DNA of 19,588 bases from Spirochaetota bacterium (GTDB taxonomy: Bacteria > Spirochaetota > JAGLSM01): the NCBI GenBank assembly GCA_023135745.1, contig JAGLSM010000001.1, positions 1 to 19,588 on the forward strand, in the 5' to 3' direction. This document shows positions 8,598 to 14,769 of this stretch, in pieces (within the stretch, counting starts at the first letter, position 1; each line of letters opens with the position of its first letter). The translations under genes were made by a program, and so were the position numbers. The notes under the pieces are model-generated. The model was not told the origin of the DNA. It worked only from the letters and a program-made list of their open reading frames with translations, and did not search any database.

Positions 8598-9278
8598 TTA
8601 TCCTTTTTTTGTTTTCTTTTTTTTGAGTTTTCCCAATGAAAGAACAAGATTTTCATCGGCAGTATCGATAAAACGCTGGTCATGACTGACTGTAAGAATA
8701 GTCATTCCCTTCGTATTTAGTGATTTAAAAAGTTTGATTATACCAAGGCCTGTTTTAGAGTCAAGATTTCCCGTTGGTTCATCAGCCATGAGTATTTTCG
8801 GATTTTTTATGACAGCTCTAGCGATTGCAACACGCTGCATTTGTCCGCCGGAAAGGTTGAACGGATATTCGTTTATTTTTTCAGGTATTCCCACTATTTC
8901 CAGAATATCTTTGACTTTTTTTTCGGCATTTTTTAATCCATGTTTTTCAAAGAGAAGCGGCGCCCTGATATTTTCAAAAACAGTGAGCTGAGGGATAAGG
9001 CTGAATGACTGGTAGACAAAACCAATGTTTCCCCCTCGAAACCTTGAAGCTTTTTTATCTGATAAACGGTGAATATCCATATCTTCAAAAATGACGTTTC
9101 CGTTGGTTGGGTGGAGAAATCCTCCGAGAATGTTCAATAATGTTGTTTTTCCCGATCCGGATAAACCCGAAATGCAGGTAAAATTTCCGGGTTTTATTAT
9201 AAAGGAAAGGTTATCCAGTGCATAAAAAGGATTGCCGGCGAGAAAGAATTTTTTTGATAAATTTTCTACCTGTATCAT
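8598..9278 (-). CDS. ABC transporter ATPase, LolD/MacB family
   Basis: The 226-residue ATPase that drives the adjoining permease. All motifs are intact (numbered from the ATG): Walker A GLSGSGKT (38-45), Q-loop YQSF (Q90), signature LSGGQMQR, Walker B ILMADEP, D-loop, and H199 in VSHD. The MIQVENLSKKF start, GNIGFVYQSFSLIPQLTVFENI and DEPTGNLDSKTG are typical of the LolD/MacB/FtsE group. The ATG at 9278 gives the normal N-terminus; a TTG at 9284 is possible but adds nothing. No Shine-Dalgarno sequence precedes the ATG, and the predicted promoter places the transcript start at or within a few bases of it, so the mRNA may be leaderless. A 27-bp palindrome over the promoter suggests repression. 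The KKKKTKKG tail is unusually basic. Confidence 0.95.
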   Translation of the reverse strand: MIQVENLSKKFFLAGNPFYALDNLSFIIKPGNFTCISGLSGSGKTTLLNILGGFLHPTNGNVIFEDMDIHRLSDKKASRFRGGNIGFVYQSFSLIPQLTVFENIRAPLLFEKHGLKNAEKKVKDILEIVGIPEKINEYPFNLSGGQMQRVAIARAVIKNPKILMADEPTGNLDSKTGLGIIKLFKSLNTKGMTILTVSHDQRFIDTADENLVLSLGKLKKKKTKKG

Positions 9279-9284
9279 GATCAA

Positions 9285-9313
9285 ATTTTAAACATTTACA
9301 CTGTCAATGACAA
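9285..9313 (-). promoter_or_regulatory. Predicted promoter of the ABC-exporter operon, probably giving a leaderless mRNA
   Basis: TTGTCA (9308-9313) and TAAAAT (9285-9290) are exactly 17 bases apart, each one mismatch from consensus. Only six bases separate the -10 box from the ATG at 9278, so transcription should begin at about the start codon. The absence of a ribosome-binding site agrees with this. Confidence 0.5.
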
Positions 9314-9320
9314 TGTAAAT
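9294..9320. promoter_or_regulatory. 27-bp palindromic operator over the ABC-operon promoter
   Basis: A near-perfect palindrome centred on 9307. The left arm ATTTACACTGTCA (9294-9306) and right arm TGACAATGTAAAT (9308-9320) match at 12 of 13 positions. It covers the -35 box and most of the spacer of the predicted promoter, where a bound dimer would block RNA polymerase. Size and TGTCA-n-TGACA symmetry suit a TetR-family repressor, a common regulator of export operons. No regulator gene is in the window, so the family is a guess. Confidence 0.6.
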
Positions 9321-9387
9321 TAAGGAATTTGTTGCGATCTATCGATCGGATCATACTAATTAATAAAATCAATGATTTTTTAACCAT
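9304..9387 (-). CDS. Possible 27-residue small ORF or gene remnant upstream of the ABC operon
   Basis: An ATG at 9385-9387 follows AAGGA at eight bases and opens MVKKSLILLISMI, which looks like the beginning of a signal peptide; it stops at 9304 within the palindromic operator. It could be a truncated remnant of a secreted protein or a tiny membrane peptide. Nothing but the ribosome-binding site and hydrophobic start supports it. Confidence 0.2.
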   Translation of the reverse strand: MVKKSLILLISMIRSIDRNKFLNLHCH

Positions 9388-9431
9388 GTTTTTATTCCTT
9401 ATATAAATTTATTTTCTTGTAATTTAAAATG

Positions 9432-10520
9432 TTATTTCTTAACAGCACGAATAAGCAAAGGCCCTGATATTGATTTATGATAATCTAAAAAAAACACTAT
9501 ATTAAGCTTACCGTCAGGATCTATTCGTATCCGCAAATTTGACTTAAAACTGAGCTTTTCAATACAGAGTTTTTCTTTATACCACTGACCACCCGTTTTC
9601 CACGCGTGCCATAATTCCTGTACTCCTAATCCCGCCATACCTTCATCACTGCTAAAATATACAATATGGACTGTCCCATTACTTGATACTGTAATGTCCG
9701 GTTTATGCGCATAATTACCTGTGTCAGGAATGGTTTCTTGAATCCAAGATGCGTTGCTTTTATGAAAATATTGTATACCATTATTCAGGTAAATAATATG
9801 TGGACTATTTGATGAGTCAAGAACAAGAGCATTATGCTCTCCACTACCACCTGATATTGAATCATAAATAAAATTGCCATTACTTATAACTTTGTACATT
9901 ACTGTTTGATTAATTAAATGCATTATGTTGTTACTACTAATATTAATTTTAGAAAAGCTATATTCATTATTTGATATAACAACTAAATTACTAACTACTG
10001 AAAACAGTGATGCAGAAAATTCATTTACTATATAAGGCACTCCATTAGTGTCTATTGCGATATCATTATTTCCACCTCCTGCGCTAGAAGCAATAGTGGT
10101 TACAAGAAGCTGATCATTACTAATTGTTGCATACTGCAATCTCACCAAGTTATAACATGCCGCAATATGAGGCGTATTGCTAGAATCAAGAATAATAGAA
10201 GCATACGGCCCTAAAGCTCCGGACCATAAACTCCACTCCTTTTCTTCACCACTGCTTTTAATTCTTTTATAAAGAGATCCATCAAACTCAGTATTGCCCC
10301 CGGAAAAATAGTAAAGAAAGTGGAGACTGTTGTCTGTTCCAATGGCAAAATCAGCAAATCCACTTCCATGGGCTATAGTGGTAAACTCCCAATCCTGACT
10401 GTACCAAGGAGTATAGTCATCAGCAGGCTTACTACAATCACCTGCTGTGAGGATTAGAATGAATAGAAACATTATTATGCTTCTTTTAAGTAATCCGATG
10501 TTTTTTTGAGCTGTTTTCAT
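9432..10520 (-). CDS. Exported beta-propeller-like repeat protein, paralogue of the next upstream gene
   Basis: A 362-residue protein with a basic N-terminus and hydrophobic segment ending LTAGDC. Cys29 may be lipidated, but Asp at -1 is a poor lipobox, so anchoring is uncertain. The mature part holds about six repeats of roughly 50 residues, each with a motif like D-s-n-x-pHi-Y: DSSNTPHIAACY, DTNGVPYIVNEF, DSSNSPHIIYL, SSNGTVHIVYF and DPDGKLNIVFF. Such repeats usually form a bladed beta-propeller of sialidase or WD-like shape. No catalytic residues are recognisable. It aligns along its length with the upstream neighbour (WY-x2-WEFT near the start, LWHAWK and WxKEK near the end), so the pair arose by tandem duplication. 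GGAGG six bases before the ATG sets the start, and it has its own promoter. Confidence 0.8.
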   Translation of the reverse strand: MKTAQKNIGLLKRSIIMFLFILILTAGDCSKPADDYTPWYSQDWEFTTIAHGSGFADFAIGTDNSLHFLYYFSGGNTEFDGSLYKRIKSSGEEKEWSLWSGALGPYASIILDSSNTPHIAACYNLVRLQYATISNDQLLVTTIASSAGGGNNDIAIDTNGVPYIVNEFSASLFSVVSNLVVISNNEYSFSKINISSNNIMHLINQTVMYKVISNGNFIYDSISGGSGEHNALVLDSSNSPHIIYLNNGIQYFHKSNASWIQETIPDTGNYAHKPDITVSSNGTVHIVYFSSDEGMAGLGVQELWHAWKTGGQWYKEKLCIEKLSFKSNLRIRIDPDGKLNIVFFLDYHKSISGPLLIRAVKK

Positions 10521-10551
10521 GGATTGCCTCCATATTAACTTACATATAATC

Positions 10552-10580
10552 AGTATATTACATTATGTAAAAATTTTCAA
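10552..10580 (-). promoter_or_regulatory. Predicted promoter of the downstream propeller gene, with a palindrome in the spacer
   Basis: TTGAAA (10575-10580) and TATACT (10552-10557) are 17 bases apart. The spacer includes the perfect 13-bp palindrome TTACATTATGTAA (10558-10570), which could be an operator. The paralogous gene upstream has the same two boxes (TTGAAA and TATACT) with a 16-base spacer. Confidence 0.55.
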
Positions 10581-10609
10581 ATTTACATTTGCTAATTTTT
10601 TTCTATAAT

Positions 10610-10667
10610 AAGGGACGTTAAAGTAACACGCTGGGAAATCCGTTAGAGCTACAGATTTGCGTCCCTT
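10610..10667 (-). other. Structured intergenic RNA element between the two propeller genes
   Basis: Read on the minus strand, AAGGGACG (10660-10667) pairs perfectly with CGTCCCTT (10610-10617). Inside, AAATCTGT pairs with ACGGATTT to form an 8-bp stem. A rival pairing of GGG with the CCC just after that stem is also possible. It starts 17 bases after the stop of the upstream propeller gene and lies before the promoter of the downstream one, so the simplest role is the 3' end of the upstream transcript. Short stretches (GGGACGCAAA, TCTAA, AGCG-GTTAC) resemble c-di-GMP-I riboswitches, but the 5' half of that motif is absent. Confidence 0.4.
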
Positions 10668-10684
10668 ACTTCAGTATTACTCAA

Positions 10685-11719
10685 TTATTTCTTCTGAGTA
10701 ATCACCAGAGATGAGCCATTTTCTGATTGGCTTTGAGTAAGAAAAACAACATATAATTTACCATCAGGAGCAAAAAGAATAGAAACATTGGCTATTGTAT
10801 TGAGCTTTTCAGTACATATTTTTTCCTTTTGCCAGATACCATTATCCTTCCAGGCATGCCATAGATTCTGAAGATCATCTGTGCTACCGATTGGTCCATC
10901 TATATAAACTATATGTACTTTCTTATCAGGGGATATTACTATATCAAGCTGTCTGGTATTTATACCTGTATCCGGCACTTTTTCCATTTGCCAGTTTATA
11001 TAATCTTCTACATGACAGTATTGTATTCCCTGGTTGAGATACAGGATATGGATTTTATTTGTTGAATCAACGATGAAACTGTTAATAAGACCGCTGCTAG
11101 GTGTTTCAGTAGGAAAGAAGGCTCCATATTCAAAAAGAATAATATATTGACCGTCCGGAGTAAGTAAATGTTGATTATTATCATTATCAAAAATTATTTT
11201 ATATCCATTAAATACAAATTCAGGGGAATTATAAATATCAATTGATACGTCAGAATATCCATTTGTAATTGAAGAAATTATTAATGATTCCTCAAGAGTA
11301 TTACTATTTAAAGTTAATTCAACTATATTATTTGGAGCTGTGTGATAGGCAATATGGGGTTCATTATTGGTATCAAGAGCAATTGAAGGATATGGTACAA
11401 AATTATATGGAGCAGTATAGCTCCATTCGTTAGTTGAGTTATCTGGATTTATCCTTCTGTAAATCAGGTTGCTGCTTATACCACTATTATTTACCTTATA
11501 ATATACAAAATGAAATCCCCCATCTGAGTCAATAGTAACATCCCCATAGTGACTGGCTTGATGGATCTGAGTAAATTCCCACGCTGGATTATACCATAAT
11601 ACAGCAGGTTTATCTTCTTCACCTCCACAATTGATTAAGATAAAGAAAAGTGCAATCATTATGCTAATGGATTTAATTGAGAAGAATTTAGATTTTTTTA
11701 ATCTTTTCTTATTCATCAT
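10685..11719 (-). CDS. Beta-propeller-like repeat lipoprotein, paralogue of the next downstream gene
   Basis: A 344-residue protein starting MMNKKRLKK, with a hydrophobic segment ending FILINC; Asn at -1 before Cys fits the relaxed spirochaete lipobox. The frame stays open upstream, but AAAGGA seven bases before the ATG at 11719, the promoter just ahead of it and the signal peptide fix this start. The mature region has the same roughly 50-residue repeats as its neighbour: DSDGGFHFVYY, DTNNEPHIAYH, DSTNKIHILYL, SPDKKVHIVYI and APDGKLYVVFL, consistent with a beta-propeller at the cell surface or in the periplasm. No catalytic motif is seen. The two genes are 164 bases apart, in tandem, and have separate, closely similar promoters. 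Confidence 0.82.
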   Translation of the reverse strand: MMNKKRLKKSKFFSIKSISIMIALFFILINCGGEEDKPAVLWYNPAWEFTQIHQASHYGDVTIDSDGGFHFVYYKVNNSGISSNLIYRRINPDNSTNEWSYTAPYNFVPYPSIALDTNNEPHIAYHTAPNNIVELTLNSNTLEESLIISSITNGYSDVSIDIYNSPEFVFNGYKIIFDNDNNQHLLTPDGQYIILFEYGAFFPTETPSSGLINSFIVDSTNKIHILYLNQGIQYCHVEDYINWQMEKVPDTGINTRQLDIVISPDKKVHIVYIDGPIGSTDDLQNLWHAWKDNGIWQKEKICTEKLNTIANVSILFAPDGKLYVVFLTQSQSENGSSLVITQKK

Positions 11720-11753
11720 AGTATTATCCTTTATTTTTATCTGCCTATTTTTT

Positions 11754-11781
11754 AGTATATTGCAAAATGATGGAATTTCAA
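11754..11781 (-). promoter_or_regulatory. Predicted promoter of the upstream propeller lipoprotein gene
   Basis: TTGAAA (11776-11781) and TATACT (11754-11759) with a 16-base spacer, followed by a leader of about 28 bases carrying AAAGGA. Box sequences are identical to those of the paralogue's promoter. The remaining intergenic DNA up to 11903 contains a GC-richer patch (about 11822-11857) of unknown meaning. Confidence 0.5.
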
Positions 11782-11903
11782 CTGTTAAATTTGTTTGCTT
11801 TTTTATATAGGATACTTTAGCGAACAAAATCGATGCTTCCCCGACGGCTTGCACAACCTAATTTATGCTATATGACTTTATAAACATTTTAAGAAGGTTA
11901 AAT

Positions 11904-13607
11904 TTATCCCTCCAAGCGGAAGTCTATTCCTTTTATTGGAATTAACTTTAAAAGCTTTACTTTAATAAACCAGATGTTTTGCGGGAAAAGACCGTACTTG
12001 TGATAAAATAAAGGTTTATCAGCAAGTCTGTGAAGAGGAACCTTTATCAGAGATGGAATCCTTCTCTGATACTTCGGGATGATAATTCTAAAGGGATTAA
12101 GAATCATTCCTTTTGCCGTATATGATGCCGGAATAACAGAAGAGCCCAGCCAGAATTTTCCAGACCTGAGTTTTCCTTTTAACTGAAGGTAAGCATTTCT
12201 GTTTCCAATAGTCTGCCAGAATGTCTTTCCGTTACTTCTAAAAAGGGCTCTAGCAGATGCTCTTTGAAATTTTAGATTAATGCTTTTCATGGAGAGAGAT
12301 TTTTTAAGAGAGAATAATATCTTATTGGCAAGGTTGCTTGAGACATATTTTATTAATAGTCTTTTTTTGCCTAACCTTTTTAGAATTCTCATGGTTTCAG
12401 ATATTCTTCCTGCCGAGAAAATTCTTGTATTCGGTGAAATATTTATGGAGGCTGTGTCAGATTGCCATAGATCAGGTGAAACAGGTTTTTTAAGTCTGTA
12501 GACCTTTCCTTTTTTAAGGAAAAATGCCTGAGTGACTGCACCTTTTTTGTAGTATTCAACCATGTAATCGGTATGTAAATATGCTCCCTCAAGATATCTG
12601 GATAGACCTGCCAGTTTTTCGGCAGCATGAGAAGGCATCCCGTCAGCACTTGCGCAGATAAATGATATTCCTCTTTTTTTTGCTGAAACAAACGGCGCTG
12701 AAAATAATGTGGAAACTCCGGAATTGCCGTAATAAACAATGAATTTACGGGCGTTTTTTCTCCATTTGAATTTGCCTGTTGAGAGTCTGAATATCTTTGA
12801 AAGATCCGCAGGTGAATTGTTTCCACCGTACGGGATTTGAGATGCAAGAGTATTTATTAATTTTGACCTTTCGATTGTAAACTTAACAGTCTTGATTATC
12901 CTGTTTCCTTTAAACAGGATGAGGGCAATCCTTGGATTAATTACCGGTGAAACAATGTCAAAACTGTTAAGAAGTCTGATAATGGATTTTTTTATGTCAG
13001 CATAAACAGTATTCATGCTTCCTGAAATGTCTATGCTCAATAGGAGGTCAACAGGCAGAGAATACTTCAATGAAGGAGAAGAAAGTCCATAAATGTTTTT
13101 TCTGATACCTCTATGTGCCGCGTCAAAGATATCATAGATCTCTGCAAGGGATTTTCCTTTTTGTCTGAATGTATATGACGGGTGTGAGTAACCTTTTTTG
13201 TATGCTTTTACGATTATTTCTATTGAGTTTTTACCAAGGATGAGTCCGCCTGTGATTGATAAATCGAGATTAAGCTTGCGTGATGCTCTTAACATTCTGT
13301 TTAAGCTGTAGTCCGCTCCCCTCTTAAATCCGGCCGCGGATGCAAGTCTTTTGGAAGAAATTGAGTTAAATGAAGGATCCTCAACGAATAAAAAAGAAAG
13401 TGTATCCGCGAGTGCTCTTTTTAAGTGGCGGTAATCTGAAACAGAAGATATGGCAAAATCAAAGACCCCTACCCTGTACGCGGCATTTGCGCTGAAAGAG
13501 AATAAAAAAAAGATAAAAATAATACAGAGTTTCTTTATTTTGGTTGATAAAGGGATTCTGTTGACGATTGATTCTGTTTTAAAAAAGTGGTTGGGTTTCT
13601 GATTCAT
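11904..13607 (-). CDS. Secreted von Willebrand factor A protein with a degenerate metal site
   Basis: A 567-residue exported protein. A long basic N-terminus leads into a hydrophobic signal (about 26-42) with a likely cleavage after FSANA. Residues about 43-175 (YRVGVFDF, RALADTLSFLF, LDLSITGGLILG) resemble the N-terminal domain of TolB/FlgO-like envelope proteins. The VWA domain (about 187-350) opens with LLLSIDISGSMN, giving the first MIDAS motif D193-x-S195-x-S197. The later MIDAS positions look lost: GGNNSPADL where GGT is usual, and VYYGNSG where TDG is expected. The last 200 residues are rich in basic and beta-type sequence with no match I know. AAGGA lies ten bases before the ATG. No partner gene overlaps; the repeat-bearing toxin-antitoxin region is upstream. 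Protein-protein adhesion at the envelope is the likely role. Confidence 0.8.
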   Translation of the reverse strand: MNQKPNHFFKTESIVNRIPLSTKIKKLCIIFIFFLFSFSANAAYRVGVFDFAISSVSDYRHLKRALADTLSFLFVEDPSFNSISSKRLASAAGFKRGADYSLNRMLRASRKLNLDLSITGGLILGKNSIEIIVKAYKKGYSHPSYTFRQKGKSLAEIYDIFDAAHRGIRKNIYGLSSPSLKYSLPVDLLLSIDISGSMNTVYADIKKSIIRLLNSFDIVSPVINPRIALILFKGNRIIKTVKFTIERSKLINTLASQIPYGGNNSPADLSKIFRLSTGKFKWRKNARKFIVYYGNSGVSTLFSAPFVSAKKRGISFICASADGMPSHAAEKLAGLSRYLEGAYLHTDYMVEYYKKGAVTQAFFLKKGKVYRLKKPVSPDLWQSDTASINISPNTRIFSAGRISETMRILKRLGKKRLLIKYVSSNLANKILFSLKKSLSMKSINLKFQRASARALFRSNGKTFWQTIGNRNAYLQLKGKLRSGKFWLGSSVIPASYTAKGMILNPFRIIIPKYQRRIPSLIKVPLHRLADKPLFYHKYGLFPQNIWFIKVKLLKLIPIKGIDFRLEG

Positions 13608-13677
13608 ACAGGGCTATTCCTTAAATGTTATGCTGCATGGTATTACAAATTTGGGGAATGTGCAAATGGAAAATGAT

Positions 13678-13745
13678 GGGCTTCGACACTTCAATAGGCT
13701 CAGTGCACCGCAGGCTCAACATGGGCTTCGACAAGCTCAGCCAAT
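13678..13745 (+). repeat. Two copies of the CTTCGAC...GCTCAG repeat family at the toxin gene's 3' end
   Basis: GGGCTTCGACACTTCAATAG, continuing GCTCAG (13678-13703), and GGGCTTCGACAAGCTCAG (13723-13740) are variants of the short palindromic repeat found further right. The second copy supplies the TGA stop of the RelE-type toxin gene. Confidence 0.65.
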
Positions 13746-14024
13746 GAGGTAGTTATAGCTTTTTTTGACTTGTTTATAAATATTTTTTCTATGTCCTATC
13801 GTAAGTACGATTACCAGGATTTCTTTTTTATTGATTTCGTAAATTATTCTATAGTTTCCCGATCGAAAAGAGAATAAACCTGTAAGTTCATGGGTAAGTG
13901 CTTTGCCTTTTGCCGGTTCTTGTGCAATTTTTAGAATGTCATCTTTTATTTGTTCTTTAATCTGTGATGTTAGTTTGTTTATTGCTTTTTTTGCTTCTTT
14001 TGAAAACAGGATTTTATAGATCAA
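13737..14024 (-). CDS. RelE/ParE-family toxin
   Basis: A 95-residue RelE-superfamily toxin. Members of the RelE branch cut mRNA on the ribosome; ParE members poison gyrase. Family features are the YKILFSKEAKKAINKL start, the helical middle, the LTGLFSFRSGNYRIIYEI strand with its conserved Arg, and VIVLTIGHRKNIY near the end, a RelE-like pattern. Translation begins at TTG (14024), overlapping the antitoxin stop in TTGA; an in-frame TGA nine bases upstream leaves no other good start. GGATGAAG at the end of the antitoxin gene serves as ribosome-binding site. The last residues (SYNYLIG) and the stop lie at or inside a copy of the local repeat, so the natural 3' end may have been replaced. Without a structure, RelE versus ParE activity is unresolved. 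Confidence 0.9.
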   Translation of the reverse strand: MIYKILFSKEAKKAINKLTSQIKEQIKDDILKIAQEPAKGKALTHELTGLFSFRSGNYRIIYEINKKEILVIVLTIGHRKNIYKQVKKSYNYLIG

Positions 14025-14263
14025 AAGACTTCATCCATTGAATAAAGCTCTTTTTTAGCAATGTTTGACTTTGCCCTGGATATTGACTGAAGTAATTCTC
14101 TGTCGGCCATTATTTCAAGTGTTTCAAACTCTTCAGGACTCATCATTATTGCTTCAGGGGAACCATTTTTAGTAATGATTAAATGTTTTTGAGCTCCGGA
14201 TAGCTTCTTTATTAAAGAAGGTAACTTGCTTCTCACTTCTGATACGGGCATTATATAATCCAT
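14021..14263 (-). CDS. Phd/YefM-family antitoxin
   Basis: An 80-residue antitoxin that should bind and neutralise the RelE-type toxin and repress its own promoter. The N-terminal part is the Phd/YefM DNA-binding fold: MPVSEVRSKLPSLIKKL, then HLIITKNGSPEAIMMSPEEFETLE, the family signature (kNG-p-Avlvs-ee-e-l). The C-terminal tail (SRAKSNIAKKELYSMDEVF) is the usual toxin-wrapping segment. GAGGAG six bases before the ATG is a strong ribosome-binding site. The stop overlaps the toxin's TTG start by four bases, which couples translation and keeps antitoxin in excess. Two TGTACA boxes upstream match the operator type bound by YefM-YoeB in E. coli. Confidence 0.93.
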   Translation of the reverse strand: MDYIMPVSEVRSKLPSLIKKLSGAQKHLIITKNGSPEAIMMSPEEFETLEIMADRELLQSISRAKSNIAKKELYSMDEVF

Positions 14264-14281
14264 ATTTATCTCCTCAAATTA

Positions 14282-14310
14282 ATTGTACAATATTTTGTAC
14301 AAAAAAACAA
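14282..14310 (-). promoter_or_regulatory. Promoter and YefM-type double operator of the toxin-antitoxin genes
   Basis: Boxes TTGTTT (14305-14310) and TACAAT (14282-14287) are 17 bases apart. Two perfect TTGTACAA palindromes, at 14283-14290 and 14295-14302, cover the -10 box and spacer. Their TGTACA cores are 12 bp apart centre to centre. E. coli YefM-YoeB is known to bind a pair of TGTACA-core palindromes at this spacing, so autorepression is expected here. Confidence 0.78.
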
Positions 14311-14370
14311 TAGTTTTTTGTTTTATCAAGGTTATTCCGTTAAAATGTAGTGAATTTTTGATTGGGATTT

Positions 14371-14392
14371 TCCCTTCGGCTTCGCTCAGGGA
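14371..14392 (+). repeat. Left flanking palindromic repeat of the GIY-YIG cassette
   Basis: Core CTTCGGCTTCGCTCAG enclosed by TCCCT...AGGGA arms, able to form a hairpin. It is identical in 21 of 22 positions, and in the same orientation, to the copy at 14770-14791. It holds the TGA stop codon of the GIY-YIG gene. Confidence 0.8.
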
Positions 14393-14763
14393 ACGGGTTT
14401 TATCCGAGTGGAGTCGAGTGTTCCCTGAGTGGAGTCGAGTGTTCCCCGAGCGGAGTCGAGGGGGATATTCATAAAATGAGTTGCATTTATACAATTCGCT
14501 AGTTTATGAAGATTTTCCACGTTCCCTTCAATTAAAGCCCTTTTTTTTGCGTGACTCCATCCCTGAAGTTGTTTTTCACGATAAAATGCTTCATCAATGC
14601 GTTCATATTCTTCAAAATATACAAGTTTTACAGGCAATCGTTTCTTGGTATAATTCGCACCAATACTATTTTGATGCTCCCAAAAACGTTTTTCAAGAAA
14701 TTTTGTACTTCCTGTATAATATGTTCCATCACAACATTCAAGGATATACATAAAACCTTTCAT
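14386..14763 (-). CDS. GIY-YIG nuclease-domain protein with a repeat-encoded C-terminal tail
   Basis: A 125-residue protein with a single GIY-YIG domain (residues 1 to about 90). The signature is present as MYIL (5-8) and YYTGST (15-20), with the conserved Arg26 (EKRFWEH) and catalytic-type Glu63 (YREKQLQGW), then KKRALIEGN. Small proteins of this type are widespread, presumed DNA nucleases of unclear role. Homologues normally end near LANC; here about 33 extra residues follow, including three seven-residue repeats (LDSARGT, LDSTQGT, LDSTRIK) encoded by a 21-bp tandem repeat. The stop lies in the left flanking repeat. AAGGGAG ahead of the ATG comes partly from the right flanking repeat; Met5 (14751) with AAAGG is an alternative start. 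The gene is thus enclosed by repeats at both ends. Confidence 0.88.
   Translation of the reverse strand: MKGFMYILECCDGTYYTGSTKFLEKRFWEHQNSIGANYTKKRLPVKLVYFEEYERIDEAFYREKQLQGWSHAKKRALIEGNVENLHKLANCINATHFMNIPLDSARGTLDSTQGTLDSTRIKPVP
14404..14464 (-). repeat. 21-bp tandem repeat, three units, inside the GIY-YIG reading frame
   Basis: GAGTGGAGTCGAG recurs at 14406, 14427 and 14448 (GAGCGGAGTCGAG in the last), a period of exactly 21 bp. Because 21 is a multiple of three, the frame stays open and adds a heptapeptide per unit. The units are the same palindromic family in the orientation opposite to the flanking copies. Confidence 0.8.
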
Positions 14764-14769
14764 ACCTTC

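Noticed and set aside
10610..10667. Firm call of a c-di-GMP-I riboswitch
   Set aside because: Only part of the consensus is present, the 5' half is missing, and the position relative to promoters fits a 3' end better; kept only as a structured element.
11720..11854. 45-residue N-terminal extension of the upstream propeller gene
   Set aside because: The promoter boxes and the AAAGGA site lie inside this stretch, and the lipoprotein signal peptide begins at the ATG at 11719.
12443..12847. 134-codon frame inside the VWA gene on the same strand
   Set aside because: It lies wholly inside a gene with signal peptide and VWA motif in another frame, and its own translation resembles no protein family.
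14404..14464. CRISPR-like array
   Set aside because: The three units abut with a 21-bp period and no unique spacers; they match the dispersed palindromic family and no cas gene is present.
14279..14494. 71-codon minus frame through the tandem repeat and toxin-antitoxin promoter
   Set aside because: It is an alternative reading of the 21-bp repeats in the GIY-YIG gene; it would also cross the mapped operator.
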